Position numbers and translations under genes: made by a program
Notes under the pieces: generated by a model
What the model was told of the DNA's origin: nothing
Database searches by the model: none
The model's input: only the letters and a program-made list of their open reading frames with translations
Part shown: positions 27,097 through 35,863 of the stretch, piece by piece
Layout: every line of letters starts with the position of its first letter
How positions within the stretch are numbered: position 1 is the first letter of the stretch
NCBI RefSeq assembly: GCF_002811765.1
Contig: NZ_NPDR01000004.1
Location: forward strand, 62,001-126,000
Direction of reading: 5' to 3'
Source of the DNA: Leptospira saintgironsiae
Lineage (GTDB): Bacteria; Spirochaetota; Leptospiria; Leptospirales; Leptospiraceae
DNA length: 64,000 bases

Positions 27097-29118
27097 TTAA
27101 TTGGCAGCAGGACTTTCTGTTTTTTTCCAGTAAGCTTTATTTCCTACCGCTATATTTCTTAAAACAGCATCTTGGTTTTTTGGAACCACTTTAGCAGTAT
27201 AAAGGTCTGCTTCAGTTACGGTTCCTTCTCCGAGTAGGGTAGCTGAATTGAAGAAGTAAACAGTAGTTCCCTTTTTAAGACCGTCTATTACCCCTGCATT
27301 TACGATCAATGAATCTTCTTTTACTCTATGTACTTTCCCACTTGCAGGGATTAATGCTAAGATCTTATCCCTTGCTCTTAAGGTAGCTTCTGCGAGAGCA
27401 TCTCTACCTTTCGCGTAAATCTTGAATTTTCCTAAAATTTTCTCTTCTTTATGATCCCTGAGGGTCCATTCTATGCGTAAGTTTCCATCCTGTAAGGAAA
27501 TTTTTCCACTTACAACAAAGCGAATATTTTCACCTCTGGAGTTTTTGATAGAAGAATAGTTTCGTTCCGTTTTATGAATGGCCCCGGAATAAGGTTCCGA
27601 CTCTAAACTTTCAGATTTTCTAATATTATCTAAATCGATATTGCGGATTCTTGGATCAGAATTTAAGAAATGACGAAGAACTTTTCCTGCTAAAGCGGGA
27701 AGGTCAGTATGTTTTGCTAAAAAGTCTTCTCCATCTGGATCGAATACAAGAACTTCAGGAGGAGTTCTGCCATAATCTTCTTGGATACCAAATTCTCCGA
27801 TTTTTACCAAACCTTCCCTATAACTTAAGGAAGTTTTAAAACCTTCTAAGTTATTCTCCACAGAATAACCGTACTTTTTATTATCAGGGAATTTATCTCT
27901 TAAAAGTAGAAGTAAGTTGAAGTAGCTTGGAAAAAGGCCTCTTCTTTTATATTCTTCTAATGTTAATACAAGGATTTCGGGGCGGTTAGGAAGAAGTTCC
28001 TTTGCTCTGATCAAATGATACCAAGCCAAATCATATAAAAAAGCATTTTTATTCGCTCTGTATCTTTGGAGTCTATATTCTCCTAAGGTCCTTCTAAGTG
28101 AATTTCCTTCTGGTAGATTTTCCAGCGCATATAATTCAGAACGATTTCTAGCAATTGGATCTAAGTCGTCCAATGAGATCAATTTTTCCAAATCGGTTCT
28201 TGCTTCTTTAGAGGCCGGATCTTTTTTCAATCTTGCGTAAGAACGTAAGTATAAATATTCTGTGGAGTTTGGAAATAGGCCCAATAAACGATTTAGATAT
28301 TCTTCAGCCTCTTGGTATCTTCCAAAATAGATCCTAGTTTTTGCTAAAAGTTTGAGAGCTTCTTCTTCATTTGGGTGTAAGGAAACTGATCTTTCGAATT
28401 TTTCAGCTGCTTCTGCAATTTTAGAATCTCGTTTACTTCCTTGTGATTTTTCTGCCCAAATTAATAAAAATTTCCCAGATTCTAAAAAGATCCCGGGATC
28501 ATCAGAAACTTCTGCTTCTAATTGATTTCTGAGAGAGGCAGCTTTCGTAAAATTGCCATCAAATGCTTCTACCTTTGCTTCTAAGGTTTTTACTTCTTTA
28601 TTTTTGGGGATCCTAGAATAAGCAGAATGAAATTCGAAACTTGCTTTTTGGGTTTTCCCGGAGGCAAGTTGAACTTCTATATAGATCGGAAATAGATCAG
28701 AATCATATCTGTCTTCTTCCAAGAATGGTTTTAGGATTAAAAATGCTTCTTCATAACGTCCTAATTTTGCGAGAGTGATCGCTTTTTCGCGGACTGCTTT
28801 TTTATTTTTAGGTTCTAACTCTAAGACCTTATCTAAAGATTGTAACGCTTCTTTTTCTTTATGAAGCTTTAATGCCGCATCTGCAAGTCCCAATCTAGAA
28901 CGAACAGAAAGAGGGTTTAAGTTTACCGCTTCTCTGAAAGAATCATAAGCAGCCGGATAATTTCTGGAAGCTAATGCGCCTTCTCCTTCTTTGATCCAAT
29001 CTATGGTTTGTTTGGCAGAAAGTGAAAAAGAAAAAGATAAAATAAAAAGAACCGTAAAATTCCTGAAAAGAAATTTTAAGTTCGGATATCTATTTGAGAT
29101 TTTGGATCCGAATATCAT
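27097..29118 (-). CDS. Secreted TPR protein with C-terminal beta domain
   Basis: 673 residues. A signal segment (LFILSFSFSLSA) precedes about ten TPR units (such as ALASRNYPAAYDSFREAVNLNP and AEEYLNRLLGLFPNSTEYL). From about residue 470 comes a different domain with RFVVSGKISLQDGNLRIEW and a final region VHRVKEDSLIVNAGVIDGLKKG that resembles a small beta-barrel. It overlaps the upstream NHL-protein gene by ATGA, so the two are likely partners at the envelope. Function unknown. Confidence 0.8.
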   Translation of the reverse strand: MIFGSKISNRYPNLKFLFRNFTVLFILSFSFSLSAKQTIDWIKEGEGALASRNYPAAYDSFREAVNLNPLSVRSRLGLADAALKLHKEKEALQSLDKVLELEPKNKKAVREKAITLAKLGRYEEAFLILKPFLEEDRYDSDLFPIYIEVQLASGKTQKASFEFHSAYSRIPKNKEVKTLEAKVEAFDGNFTKAASLRNQLEAEVSDDPGIFLESGKFLLIWAEKSQGSKRDSKIAEAAEKFERSVSLHPNEEEALKLLAKTRIYFGRYQEAEEYLNRLLGLFPNSTEYLYLRSYARLKKDPASKEARTDLEKLISLDDLDPIARNRSELYALENLPEGNSLRRTLGEYRLQRYRANKNAFLYDLAWYHLIRAKELLPNRPEILVLTLEEYKRRGLFPSYFNLLLLLRDKFPDNKKYGYSVENNLEGFKTSLSYREGLVKIGEFGIQEDYGRTPPEVLVFDPDGEDFLAKHTDLPALAGKVLRHFLNSDPRIRNIDLDNIRKSESLESEPYSGAIHKTERNYSSIKNSRGENIRFVVSGKISLQDGNLRIEWTLRDHKEEKILGKFKIYAKGRDALAEATLRARDKILALIPASGKVHRVKEDSLIVNAGVIDGLKKGTTVYFFNSATLLGEGTVTEADLYTAKVVPKNQDAVLRNIAVGNKAYWKKTESPAAN

Positions 29119-31154
29119 GGTGTAAAAAACCCGGTCTCCGCTTTTCCATTAGAGTTTCTGAATATTGCTTCTACTACCACTGGAACGTATACGTCCATTC
29201 CCGCCGGATTGATTCTACTTTTGAATGAAAGAAGGTACCTTCTATCTTTTTTGGAATCTATCCAGCTTCTTAGATTTTTCTCTGTTCCGCCAGAAGGAAT
29301 TGTTAAAAACTTTCCTCCGGTTTTTTCTGCGATCTCTTTATACACGGAAACCGATTCTCCGTTTTCTCCTAAACATAGGAAGTAGATAGGAATATCATGA
29401 GCCACTGCGAAACGAATGATCTTTGTTGGAGAAAATTGTGTAAATGCTGCCTTGGAATCTTTTCCGGAAACTATTGCTACGATCGCTCTTGGACCTAAAC
29501 TATCCAATAGATCCGTAATCCCTCTTTGGAGAGATTTTCCAATTTGCGATTCTTCTTCTGGGACAAAAGAGCGTAATGCTTTCAGAATATCATACATACT
29601 TTTCCCGAAAGGGTAGGCGGTTTGTGTATCTCTTCCCGAGCGGAGAAGTTGAATTTTATCGTCTACTCTGATCTCCGACAAGAACGGACGAATCGCCTTC
29701 TCAATTGTTGCATAAGATTCAGATACAATCTGAGAATTTTCTGCAACTATAGAAACGCTTATTCTATTATTATACTTTTTCATATCGGTTAAACCGATCA
29801 AAGGAGAAAGATTATCCATCTCATAGATCCGGAAAGAATCCCGAGGAATTGCTTTCACAGGAACTCCATGTCTATCTTTTGCATGAAGAACTAAAGAGAC
29901 ATCGGGATAATCAGAACTAATCGTTCTTTCCACAATCAGATCCAAGTTGGAAGAAAGTTGTCCTTTCGGAGAAAAGGATTCGATCCGATGTCTATTAAAA
30001 TCAGCAACAAACATAGAACCTGTATAATCAAAAGTAACAGAGAATGCTTGGTCGAAATTTCGAACTGTATTTTTAGAGTCCTTAAAGTTATCAAAACCTG
30101 ACCAAGTTTTAGAAACGGAATCATAGATAAAAAGCCCTGCGGTTTCGTCCGCGACTACTACCTTATTGTCTTTGATAGAAAGATTTCTTGGCCTTTTGAA
30201 AGAAGGATTGTTGATCTCTTTCAGAAAATTTCCTTCATGATCGAATACGACTAGTCTTTTGTTTCCACGATCCGCTACGAAAATTTCTCCGCGATTATTG
30301 ACTTTGATCCCTGCAGGTTGTTTTAAAATTCCAACACCTATCTCTTGGAGAGGTTCTCCTGTTCTGGAAAGTTTTTGGATCCGATTATTCCCCATATCGG
30401 AAACATACAAAAATCCTTCTTTTGTAAAATAAAGTCCCGCTGGCCCGTGAAAATTTCCGGGATCTTTTCCAGTAGAACCAAAACGGTTTACGTAAGTGCC
30501 TCTGGTATCGAATTCATAAATTTTATCTCCAGCATAATCAGCTATGAAGATTGATTTGCCCCGTATACTGATCCCGACGGGTCCTTCTAAATTTCTACCA
30601 AAAGAACCTTTGAAGTTTTCGACAGGAAAACCGTTCGCATCGAATTTGACCACGTTAGCTGTATCGAAACTTACTACGTAAAGATATCCTTCTTCATCTA
30701 CTGCTAGATCCGCAGGATTTCTGAAACGGAATCTTCTTAGGTCATCTCCGAAAATTGATTTATAATATTCTAAATTATCTTTTCTATTTCCGCCGCCGAG
30801 TCTGTATCTAAGCGCGTCTAAACGATTTTTACTTATTAAATTGAGTTTATTAGAAGATTCTAATTGTTCTAATTCGGAAAGACTTTCTTGCCAATCTCCA
30901 CTTAGATAATAAGCTTCAGAGAGAAAGAACTTGGGATGAACGAAATCTGGTTTGATGGAAAGGGAGCGGATGAAATTCTCTCTTGCAGCGGCGAATTCTC
31001 CCTTGTTATAATAGGACAGACCTCTTTTGAAAAGTGTCCTGGCTTCTTTTTCTTTCAGTCCGAAATTGGGTAGGGGTTCGGACCATCCGGATTGCGTGAG
31101 AATTCCTAAGAGTAGAACTAAAACTAGAAGTTTTGTCTGCGTACGTCTCCCCAT
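29115..31154 (-). CDS. Secreted TPR-NHL-VWA-like protein
   Basis: 679 residues. Signal peptide ending near SGWS. TPR units at about 35-105, then about six NHL-type propeller blades (FRNPADLAVDEEGYLYVVS, GPAGLYFTKEGFLYVSDMGNNRIQK, QPAGIKVNNRGEIFVADRGNKRLVV). From about 470 comes a VWA-like alpha/beta domain (ISVSIVAENSQ, AIVAIVSGKDSKAAF, IPIYFLCLGENGESV) without the DxSxS metal site. The combination suggests a surface or periplasmic assembly platform. AGAGGA precedes the ATG; the downstream TPR gene overlaps it by 4 bases. Confidence 0.82.
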   Translation of the reverse strand: MGRRTQTKLLVLVLLLGILTQSGWSEPLPNFGLKEKEARTLFKRGLSYYNKGEFAAARENFIRSLSIKPDFVHPKFFLSEAYYLSGDWQESLSELEQLESSNKLNLISKNRLDALRYRLGGGNRKDNLEYYKSIFGDDLRRFRFRNPADLAVDEEGYLYVVSFDTANVVKFDANGFPVENFKGSFGRNLEGPVGISIRGKSIFIADYAGDKIYEFDTRGTYVNRFGSTGKDPGNFHGPAGLYFTKEGFLYVSDMGNNRIQKLSRTGEPLQEIGVGILKQPAGIKVNNRGEIFVADRGNKRLVVFDHEGNFLKEINNPSFKRPRNLSIKDNKVVVADETAGLFIYDSVSKTWSGFDNFKDSKNTVRNFDQAFSVTFDYTGSMFVADFNRHRIESFSPKGQLSSNLDLIVERTISSDYPDVSLVLHAKDRHGVPVKAIPRDSFRIYEMDNLSPLIGLTDMKKYNNRISVSIVAENSQIVSESYATIEKAIRPFLSEIRVDDKIQLLRSGRDTQTAYPFGKSMYDILKALRSFVPEEESQIGKSLQRGITDLLDSLGPRAIVAIVSGKDSKAAFTQFSPTKIIRFAVAHDIPIYFLCLGENGESVSVYKEIAEKTGGKFLTIPSGGTEKNLRSWIDSKKDRRYLLSFKSRINPAGMDVYVPVVVEAIFRNSNGKAETGFFTP

Positions 31155-31220
31155 TCTAATCCTCTTAGTCGATAGAATAGCTTAAGAGACATAATTTCAA
31201 CCTATTTTTAAGGCCTTAAA

Positions 31221-31460
31221 TTATCCGAGTCTTCTTTTAACCGAGAATCTTTCTTTTAGATTGGAAGAAGGGGAGCTCCCTGTTGGGGAGAGCCAGGCGT
31301 TTTTCCAGTTGGAATGCCATTCGGACCATTCGTTGCGCACGGATTGGTTTTGTTGGAGTTCCTCTTCGACCTCTCTCATTAATCGGTCCAATAGGATCAC
31401 ATAGTTTCTGAATCGCAGGGCCAGGTCGGTGTTTGAGGAAAGTTCCTGCATGATTTTCAT
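31221..31460 (-). CDS. Small helical protein of unknown function
   Basis: 79 residues, acidic then basic: MKIMQELSSNTDLALRF, a helix VILLDRLMREVEEELQQNQ, then an Arg/Lys-rich end. The amphipathic helix pattern and lack of such order in the overlapping alternative frame (31237-31488) support this frame. It sits between the deacetylase gene and the NHL gene on the same strand. No good ribosome site before this ATG, and an upstream non-ATG start is possible. Confidence 0.6.
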   Translation of the reverse strand: MKIMQELSSNTDLALRFRNYVILLDRLMREVEEELQQNQSVRNEWSEWHSNWKNAWLSPTGSSPSSNLKERFSVKRRLG

Positions 31461-31530
31461 ATCGGCCTGAGCAGGTGGGAATAGGCATTTTTTCTGGGAA
31501 TTTTCGGCCGGAAATAAAGAAATCGGTTCG

Positions 31531-32457
31531 TTAGCCAGCGAGGACTGCTATATGGGCTTCTACACTTTCGGCCAAGGCATCCAGGTCGTAACCTCCTTCT
31601 AAGAAGGATACTGTTTTGGCGCCGATCTGTTTTGTTGCGGATAATATTAATCGTGTGAATTCTGCAAATGCATTCGTGCTTAGGTTCATGCCTGCTAACG
31701 GATCTCTTCTATGTCCGTCGAAACCTGCGGAGATTAATACATACTCTGGTTGGAAGTCCAACATAGAAGGTATTACTGTTTCTTGGAAATAATGGAAGTA
31801 TTCTTTATCTCCCGAACCCATTGGTAATGGAATGTTTAATGTAAAGTTTTCTCCTTTTCCTTCTCCTCTTTCATGGACTGAACCTGTTCCGGGATAATAT
31901 GGATATTGGTGAAGTGATGTGAAAAATACTTTGTCTGAGTGGTAGAATATTTCTTGGGTTCCGTTTCCGTGGTGCACATCCCAATCCAGTATATAAACTT
32001 TTTCAATTCCTTGTGTAAGTAGATAACCTGCGGTAATCGCAATATTATTTAGTAAACAAAAACCCATGGATCTTCCTGTTTCTGCATGATGCCCTGGAGG
32101 TCTTACGAGTGCGATCCCTGATTCTATTTCGTTGGCTCTGATCTTATTTACTAAGTCTACTCCGCTGCCTGCTGCTAAGAGTGCAGCATCAAAACTGGAT
32201 TCAGAATAGGGTGTGTCCCCGTCGAAACTTCCTCTTTTGCCTTGGATGACTGAAAACCTTTCTCTATGACTATGATTATGTACGGATTCGATCAGTTCGA
32301 ATGGCAGCTTGTTTGGTTTAACCCAATGCATGTCCTTAAAATAGGATGTCTTATGTAGTCGATTGAGTATAGATTCCAATCTTTGAGGGGATTCGGGATG
32401 AAATGTCCCGGTATCATGCAATAAAAATGTATCGTCATAGGCGTAGCCGAGTTTCAT
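31531..32457 (-). CDS. Histone-deacetylase/AcuC-family zinc deacetylase
   Basis: 308 residues. Class I/II-type HDAC fold with PPGHHAE (charge-relay His pair), DWDVHHGNGTQ (zinc Asp and His), a Tyr/Pro-rich SLHQYPYYPGTG and SAGFDGHRRDPLAG (second zinc Asp). Bacterial members remove acetyl groups from lysines or polyamines. Length fits a minimal catalytic domain. Soluble, presumably cytoplasmic. The substrate is not revealed by the neighbours. Confidence 0.9.
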   Translation of the reverse strand: MKLGYAYDDTFLLHDTGTFHPESPQRLESILNRLHKTSYFKDMHWVKPNKLPFELIESVHNHSHRERFSVIQGKRGSFDGDTPYSESSFDAALLAAGSGVDLVNKIRANEIESGIALVRPPGHHAETGRSMGFCLLNNIAITAGYLLTQGIEKVYILDWDVHHGNGTQEIFYHSDKVFFTSLHQYPYYPGTGSVHERGEGKGENFTLNIPLPMGSGDKEYFHYFQETVIPSMLDFQPEYVLISAGFDGHRRDPLAGMNLSTNAFAEFTRLILSATKQIGAKTVSFLEGGYDLDALAESVEAHIAVLAG

Positions 32458-32472
32458 TTTCTTCTCCCGTTT

Positions 32473-32492
32473 TTTGTTGGAAGTCCTACAAA
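32473..32492. repeat. 20-base near-palindrome in a divergent promoter region
   Basis: TTTGTTGGAAGTCCTACAAA has arms TTTGT-T-GGA and TCC-T-ACAAA with one mismatch per arm. It matches the palindrome at 21865-21884 closely and lies between the divergent deacetylase and DUF4015-like genes. Confidence 0.45.
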
Positions 32493-32549
32493 GAGGACAA
32501 GTACCGAGGTCTACGGTTCGATATTATAATATAGACCAGGAGTAAATTT

Positions 32550-33686
32550 GTGCGCAAACCGTTTTCACTTTTTCCTATCTTAGTTCTTACCGCTTTTCCG
32601 GTCTGTGCAGAGTTCACTATTCCTTACCCTGAGAATTCTAATAAGAAAGAAATTCCTGTATTAGAATCTTCTCAAAATACCAAGACCAAACCCCAATCTG
32701 TTTCCAAAGAAAAGGAGAAGAAAGGTGAGATACGACTTTCTTCCAGAAACACTCAGGAGGAAAGCGAAAAGGAAGCTCCGAAAGAGAAACTTAAAAAGTT
32801 TTTTACAAGGCCAGCTAACAAGGGGACTTATGGGGATCGCCCGAAATTCTATCGTGGTCTTTATGTGAATAATTCTTTGGTTTCGGATAAGTCCCGTAAG
32901 AATGAATTGGAGTCCTTATTAAAAGATGCTTCCGATTACGGTGTGAATGTTTTAGTGATCGATCTTCAACCTAAAACTCCTTCTCCAGAAGAGATCTCTC
33001 GTATCAAGGGTTTGGGTTTTTATCCTGTAGGAAGACTTGTGAATTTCGATGGTGGTCTCAAAACTAAATATCCTAGTCCCGAAAGATTAAATTCCATTTT
33101 GGGTTATGTGAGAAAAGCATGTCTTTCCGGATTTCCAGAAGTGCAATTGGATTATATTCGTTATGCAGATGTTACCGATATAGACCTTACTTTGAAGGAA
33201 AAATACAGTAATATCAACGAGATTGTGACTCGTATTCGCGGAGAAGCAAATCAGTGTGAAAAACTTCCATACTTAGGCGCGGACATTTTTGGTAGAATTC
33301 CTTTTAATAGAGACGATCAGATCGGGCAGAAGGTGGAAAACTTTGCTCAACTTGTAGATGTGATCTATCCTATGTTATATCCTTCTCATTTTTATGGCCA
33401 ACCTGGTCGTATCGCAAATCCTTACCAAACTGTTTATGATGGTTTGAAAAATACTAGAAAAAGATCTTTATCAACTACAAAGGTGGTCGGATGGATCCAA
33501 GGTTTTGGAATGAGCCTTGGTCCTTCCGGTAAATCTTTAAAAGATTATATCAAGGCCCAGATCGAAGCAAGCGTGGATAGTGATAGCGATGGTTTCGTCG
33601 TTTGGAATATCGTCGGAAAATACGGAGATACTTTTAGAGCGATTGAAGAAAGTATCCAGAGCGGCAAATTAAAGATAGAAGATTGA
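32550..33686 (+). CDS. Secreted DUF4015-like putative glycoside hydrolase
   Basis: 378 residues from a GTG start with CAGGAG upstream. Signal peptide ends near FPVCA. A Lys/Glu/Ser-rich linker (about 25-95) precedes a TIM-barrel-like domain: RGLYVNNSLVSD, VNVLVIDLQPKTPSPE, FPEVQLDYIRYAD, VDVIYPMLYPSHF and GFVVWNI. This is the pattern of DUF4015 putative glycoside hydrolases, with acidic residues in LDYIRYAD probably catalytic. TATAAT at 32525-32530 may be its -10. A periplasmic or surface location is inferred. Confidence 0.8.
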   Translation: MRKPFSLFPILVLTAFPVCAEFTIPYPENSNKKEIPVLESSQNTKTKPQSVSKEKEKKGEIRLSSRNTQEESEKEAPKEKLKKFFTRPANKGTYGDRPKFYRGLYVNNSLVSDKSRKNELESLLKDASDYGVNVLVIDLQPKTPSPEEISRIKGLGFYPVGRLVNFDGGLKTKYPSPERLNSILGYVRKACLSGFPEVQLDYIRYADVTDIDLTLKEKYSNINEIVTRIRGEANQCEKLPYLGADIFGRIPFNRDDQIGQKVENFAQLVDVIYPMLYPSHFYGQPGRIANPYQTVYDGLKNTRKRSLSTTKVVGWIQGFGMSLGPSGKSLKDYIKAQIEASVDSDSDGFVVWNIVGKYGDTFRAIEESIQSGKLKIED

Positions 33687-33696
33687 AATTGTTTTG

Positions 33697-33725
33697 ATCA
33701 CGCGTGTTGGAGTTCCATCACGCGT
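33697..33725. repeat. 9-base direct repeats flanking a GTTGGAGTTCC core
   Basis: ATCACGCGT at 33697-33705 and 33717-33725 flanks GTTGGAGTTCC (33706-33716), in the 46-base gap between convergent genes. The core belongs to the short palindrome family seen elsewhere in the window. Confidence 0.45.
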
Positions 33726-33732
33726 ATTATAA

Positions 33733-35010
33733 TTAAAGTCCTAAGTCCTTCTCTAATATTAGAAGATCTTTATCTCCAGGTACATTCTTAGGTCTATGCA
33801 GCTTATAAGATTGAATCGATTCTACAGTCTTTGTTCTTAAGAAATTTGCTTCTTCACTGATCGTAGTAGACTTTGCTCCACCTGAAAGTTCCATATATCT
33901 CTTTCCGTATAAAAGTGAAGTCAATCTATGAAGTCTATAGTCAGTAATATTATCCAGGCCTGCTTCTTTTAAAAGTTTTTGGGCTATTTCCCAGGACTTT
34001 TCTTGGCGATTTCTAAGCTTAGGCTCTTCTTCAGGAGAGATACTTCCCTTAGGTCTTTTGCTCGATGAATAAGAAGTGTATAATTTATAATAGGTCTCAG
34101 CGCTTCTGATCAGAAGTTCGTAATCTGTTTTAGAAAGTCTGAATCCTTCTCTTGCTACTTCTTGCGCTCTTTCTAATTCTTCCGGAACAAAACTGTTTTT
34201 AGAAAAGCTTGGGGCCTGATCAGCTTTACAATTTAAAAAGGAAACATACTCTCTGGAAAATCGGATCAAGTCTTGGTCTGAATCAAATCTGGATCTTTTT
34301 TTCCATGCAGAAGAAAATTCTGCACCTGCGCTCATAGGCAAGATCCCGGAACATACTGGCTCTTTGGAATCCACACCGGCCTCGTTCAAATACAACATTC
34401 CCAATCTGTAATGTGGCACAGGAGACATTGGATCTAAACGAATTGCTTTGCGAAAGGATTGGATTGCTTCTGGGATCTCATCTCTTGTGAAATGATAATC
34501 TCCAGTTTTACGTTCTACTAATGCAGGTCCGCTGAGTTCGGAGGAGACTGGATAGGCAACGGTTAGAACCTTCTCCTTAGCCATTCCTAAATATCCAACA
34601 CCTCTTAATTGTTTTCCTGTGAATGCAGTTTGGAAGATGGATTTAACTTCTATTTGTCCTACGATACTTCCGTCTTTGAATGTTTCATGATCAAAATCTT
34701 TTTCGATCAAGTAGAGTATCTGCCCTGGGCGGATCCCTGGATCATAATGCACTTTTACTGTGACTATATCAGGTCTTGTATCGTATCCTAATTCGAAACT
34801 TTTGTATTTCCCTTCGTATTCGATTGGTTTGACCTTGTCGAACATAATGGTCTCCCCGACTAAGACCATTTTTTCTTTTCTGGGCATTCCATCTTTGCCT
34901 GTGTTTTTAGGCATCCCCACGTCTCGGAAAGCATACACGAATTCTTTGGAGAAGATAGAAGAGGAAAAAGCGCAGAGTAATAATATGATTACAGGTCGGG
35001 TTAGGGCCAT
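33733..35010 (-). CDS. Secreted protein with TPR segment
   Basis: 425 residues. Signal peptide MALTRPVIILLLCAFSSSIFS. The first part is beta-rich (KPIEYEGKYKSFELGYD, VTVKVHYDPGIRPGQILYLIE), perhaps a small beta-barrel with a GQILYL strand. A TPR unit follows at about 175-210 (TRDEIPEAIQSFRKAIRLDP, HYRLGMLYLNEAG), then a helical, charged remainder. Convergent with the DUF4015-like gene. Function unknown. Confidence 0.78.
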   Translation of the reverse strand: MALTRPVIILLLCAFSSSIFSKEFVYAFRDVGMPKNTGKDGMPRKEKMVLVGETIMFDKVKPIEYEGKYKSFELGYDTRPDIVTVKVHYDPGIRPGQILYLIEKDFDHETFKDGSIVGQIEVKSIFQTAFTGKQLRGVGYLGMAKEKVLTVAYPVSSELSGPALVERKTGDYHFTRDEIPEAIQSFRKAIRLDPMSPVPHYRLGMLYLNEAGVDSKEPVCSGILPMSAGAEFSSAWKKRSRFDSDQDLIRFSREYVSFLNCKADQAPSFSKNSFVPEELERAQEVAREGFRLSKTDYELLIRSAETYYKLYTSYSSSKRPKGSISPEEEPKLRNRQEKSWEIAQKLLKEAGLDNITDYRLHRLTSLLYGKRYMELSGGAKSTTISEEANFLRTKTVESIQSYKLHRPKNVPGDKDLLILEKDLGL

Positions 35011-35056
35011 ACTTTTATTTTCGGCCGAATTGGCGCTTTGCCAATAGAAATTTTAA

Positions 35057-35158
35057 GGTTTGGGCGACTCCTTCGGACCGCGCTGCTACGACTTCGCGCA
35101 TGCGCGCTCATCCCGGCAAAGCCAGGACTAAAGGTCTGCGCATCGCTGTCGCGGTTCG
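35057..35158. repeat. GC-rich structured intergenic element
   Basis: A 100-base stretch clearly richer in G and C than its surroundings lies between two minus-strand genes. It contains a perfect 12-base palindrome CGCGCATGCGCG (35095-35106) and outer inverted arms ACCGCG (35077-35082) and CGCGGT (35150-35155). No convincing coding frame; it looks like a dispersed repeat. Confidence 0.5.
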
Positions 35159-35863
35159 CTAGACCAATATCTTACTAAAGTTCTCTATGACCTGGTATTT
35201 ATGTTCCGCCTGAGGATGGTTCCCAGGGCGAGAAACTATGATAGGCCTGACTCCAGCTTGGACAGCAGCGTCCGCTTCTTCTTTTATGTCCGTGAAGAAC
35301 ACGATAGAGCTTGGAGATAAAGAAAGTTTTTCAGCAATTTTAGTGTAACTTGAAGCTTCCTTTTTTCCACCTACTGCTGTATCGAAATAATTTTCGAAAT
35401 ATACTGTAAGGTCTCCAGCTTCGCAATATTTATAGATGAGAACTTGAGCTTCTACACTTCCTGAAGAATATACAGCTGCACGTTTTCCTGATTTTTTGAT
35501 CCTTTCTAAAAAGAGAGGAACGTCTGAGAAAATCGTACTTTTAAGTTCACCAGATTCATATCCCTTCTTCCAGATCCTTCCTTGGATCTCTTTCAAAATT
35601 CCTAATTTACGATCTTTGGATACTAGGTATTCGCAGAATTTGGTAAGAGATTCCGGAGAATTGGAAACTTGATCAGTATATTCTTGTTCGTTTTTGGAAG
35701 CGAGGATGAGTTCCTCGGCGAAGCCTGTTTCCGCCGAGGTTTCAGAGAAGAATGGTTTAAAGTTTCGGACCGAGTAGGGGAATAAAACCTTGTGCACGAA
35801 TTCTATCGGCGTGGTTGTACCTTCTATATCAAATAAATATAACTCGGTGTTTTGTTCTTCCAA
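35159..35863 (-). CDS. mtnC: Acireductone synthase (enolase-phosphatase E1)
   Basis: 234 residues, normal length. This HAD enzyme of methionine salvage enolises and dephosphorylates 2,3-diketo-5-methylthiopentyl-1-phosphate to acireductone. HAD motif I reads LFDIEGTTTPI (Asp12 nucleophile, Glu14), motif II YSSGSV, the Lys motif GGKKEASSY, and motif III FFTDIKEEADAA. The start is TTG, directly after the stop codon of the transporter gene, with AAGGA 8 bases upstream. Other methionine-salvage genes are not in the window; the neighbour transporter may move a related substrate. Confidence 0.93.
   Translation of the reverse strand: MEEQNTELYLFDIEGTTTPIEFVHKVLFPYSVRNFKPFFSETSAETGFAEELILASKNEQEYTDQVSNSPESLTKFCEYLVSKDRKLGILKEIQGRIWKKGYESGELKSTIFSDVPLFLERIKKSGKRAAVYSSGSVEAQVLIYKYCEAGDLTVYFENYFDTAVGGKKEASSYTKIAEKLSLSPSSIVFFTDIKEEADAAVQAGVRPIIVSRPGNHPQAEHKYQVIENFSKILV

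Noticed and set aside
31237..31488. 83-residue minus-strand frame overlapping the small helical protein
   Set aside because: It is Pro/Arg/Cys-rich without helical or strand pattern, while the other frame (31221-31460) has a clean amphipathic helix.
32473..32492. LexA/SOS box
   Set aside because: The outer TTTG and CAAA are present but 12 bases apart; the leptospiral LexA spacing I know is much shorter.
35057..35158. tRNA or small structured RNA gene
   Set aside because: GC-rich arms are present, but no tRNA cloverleaf, anticodon or T-loop sequence could be fitted.
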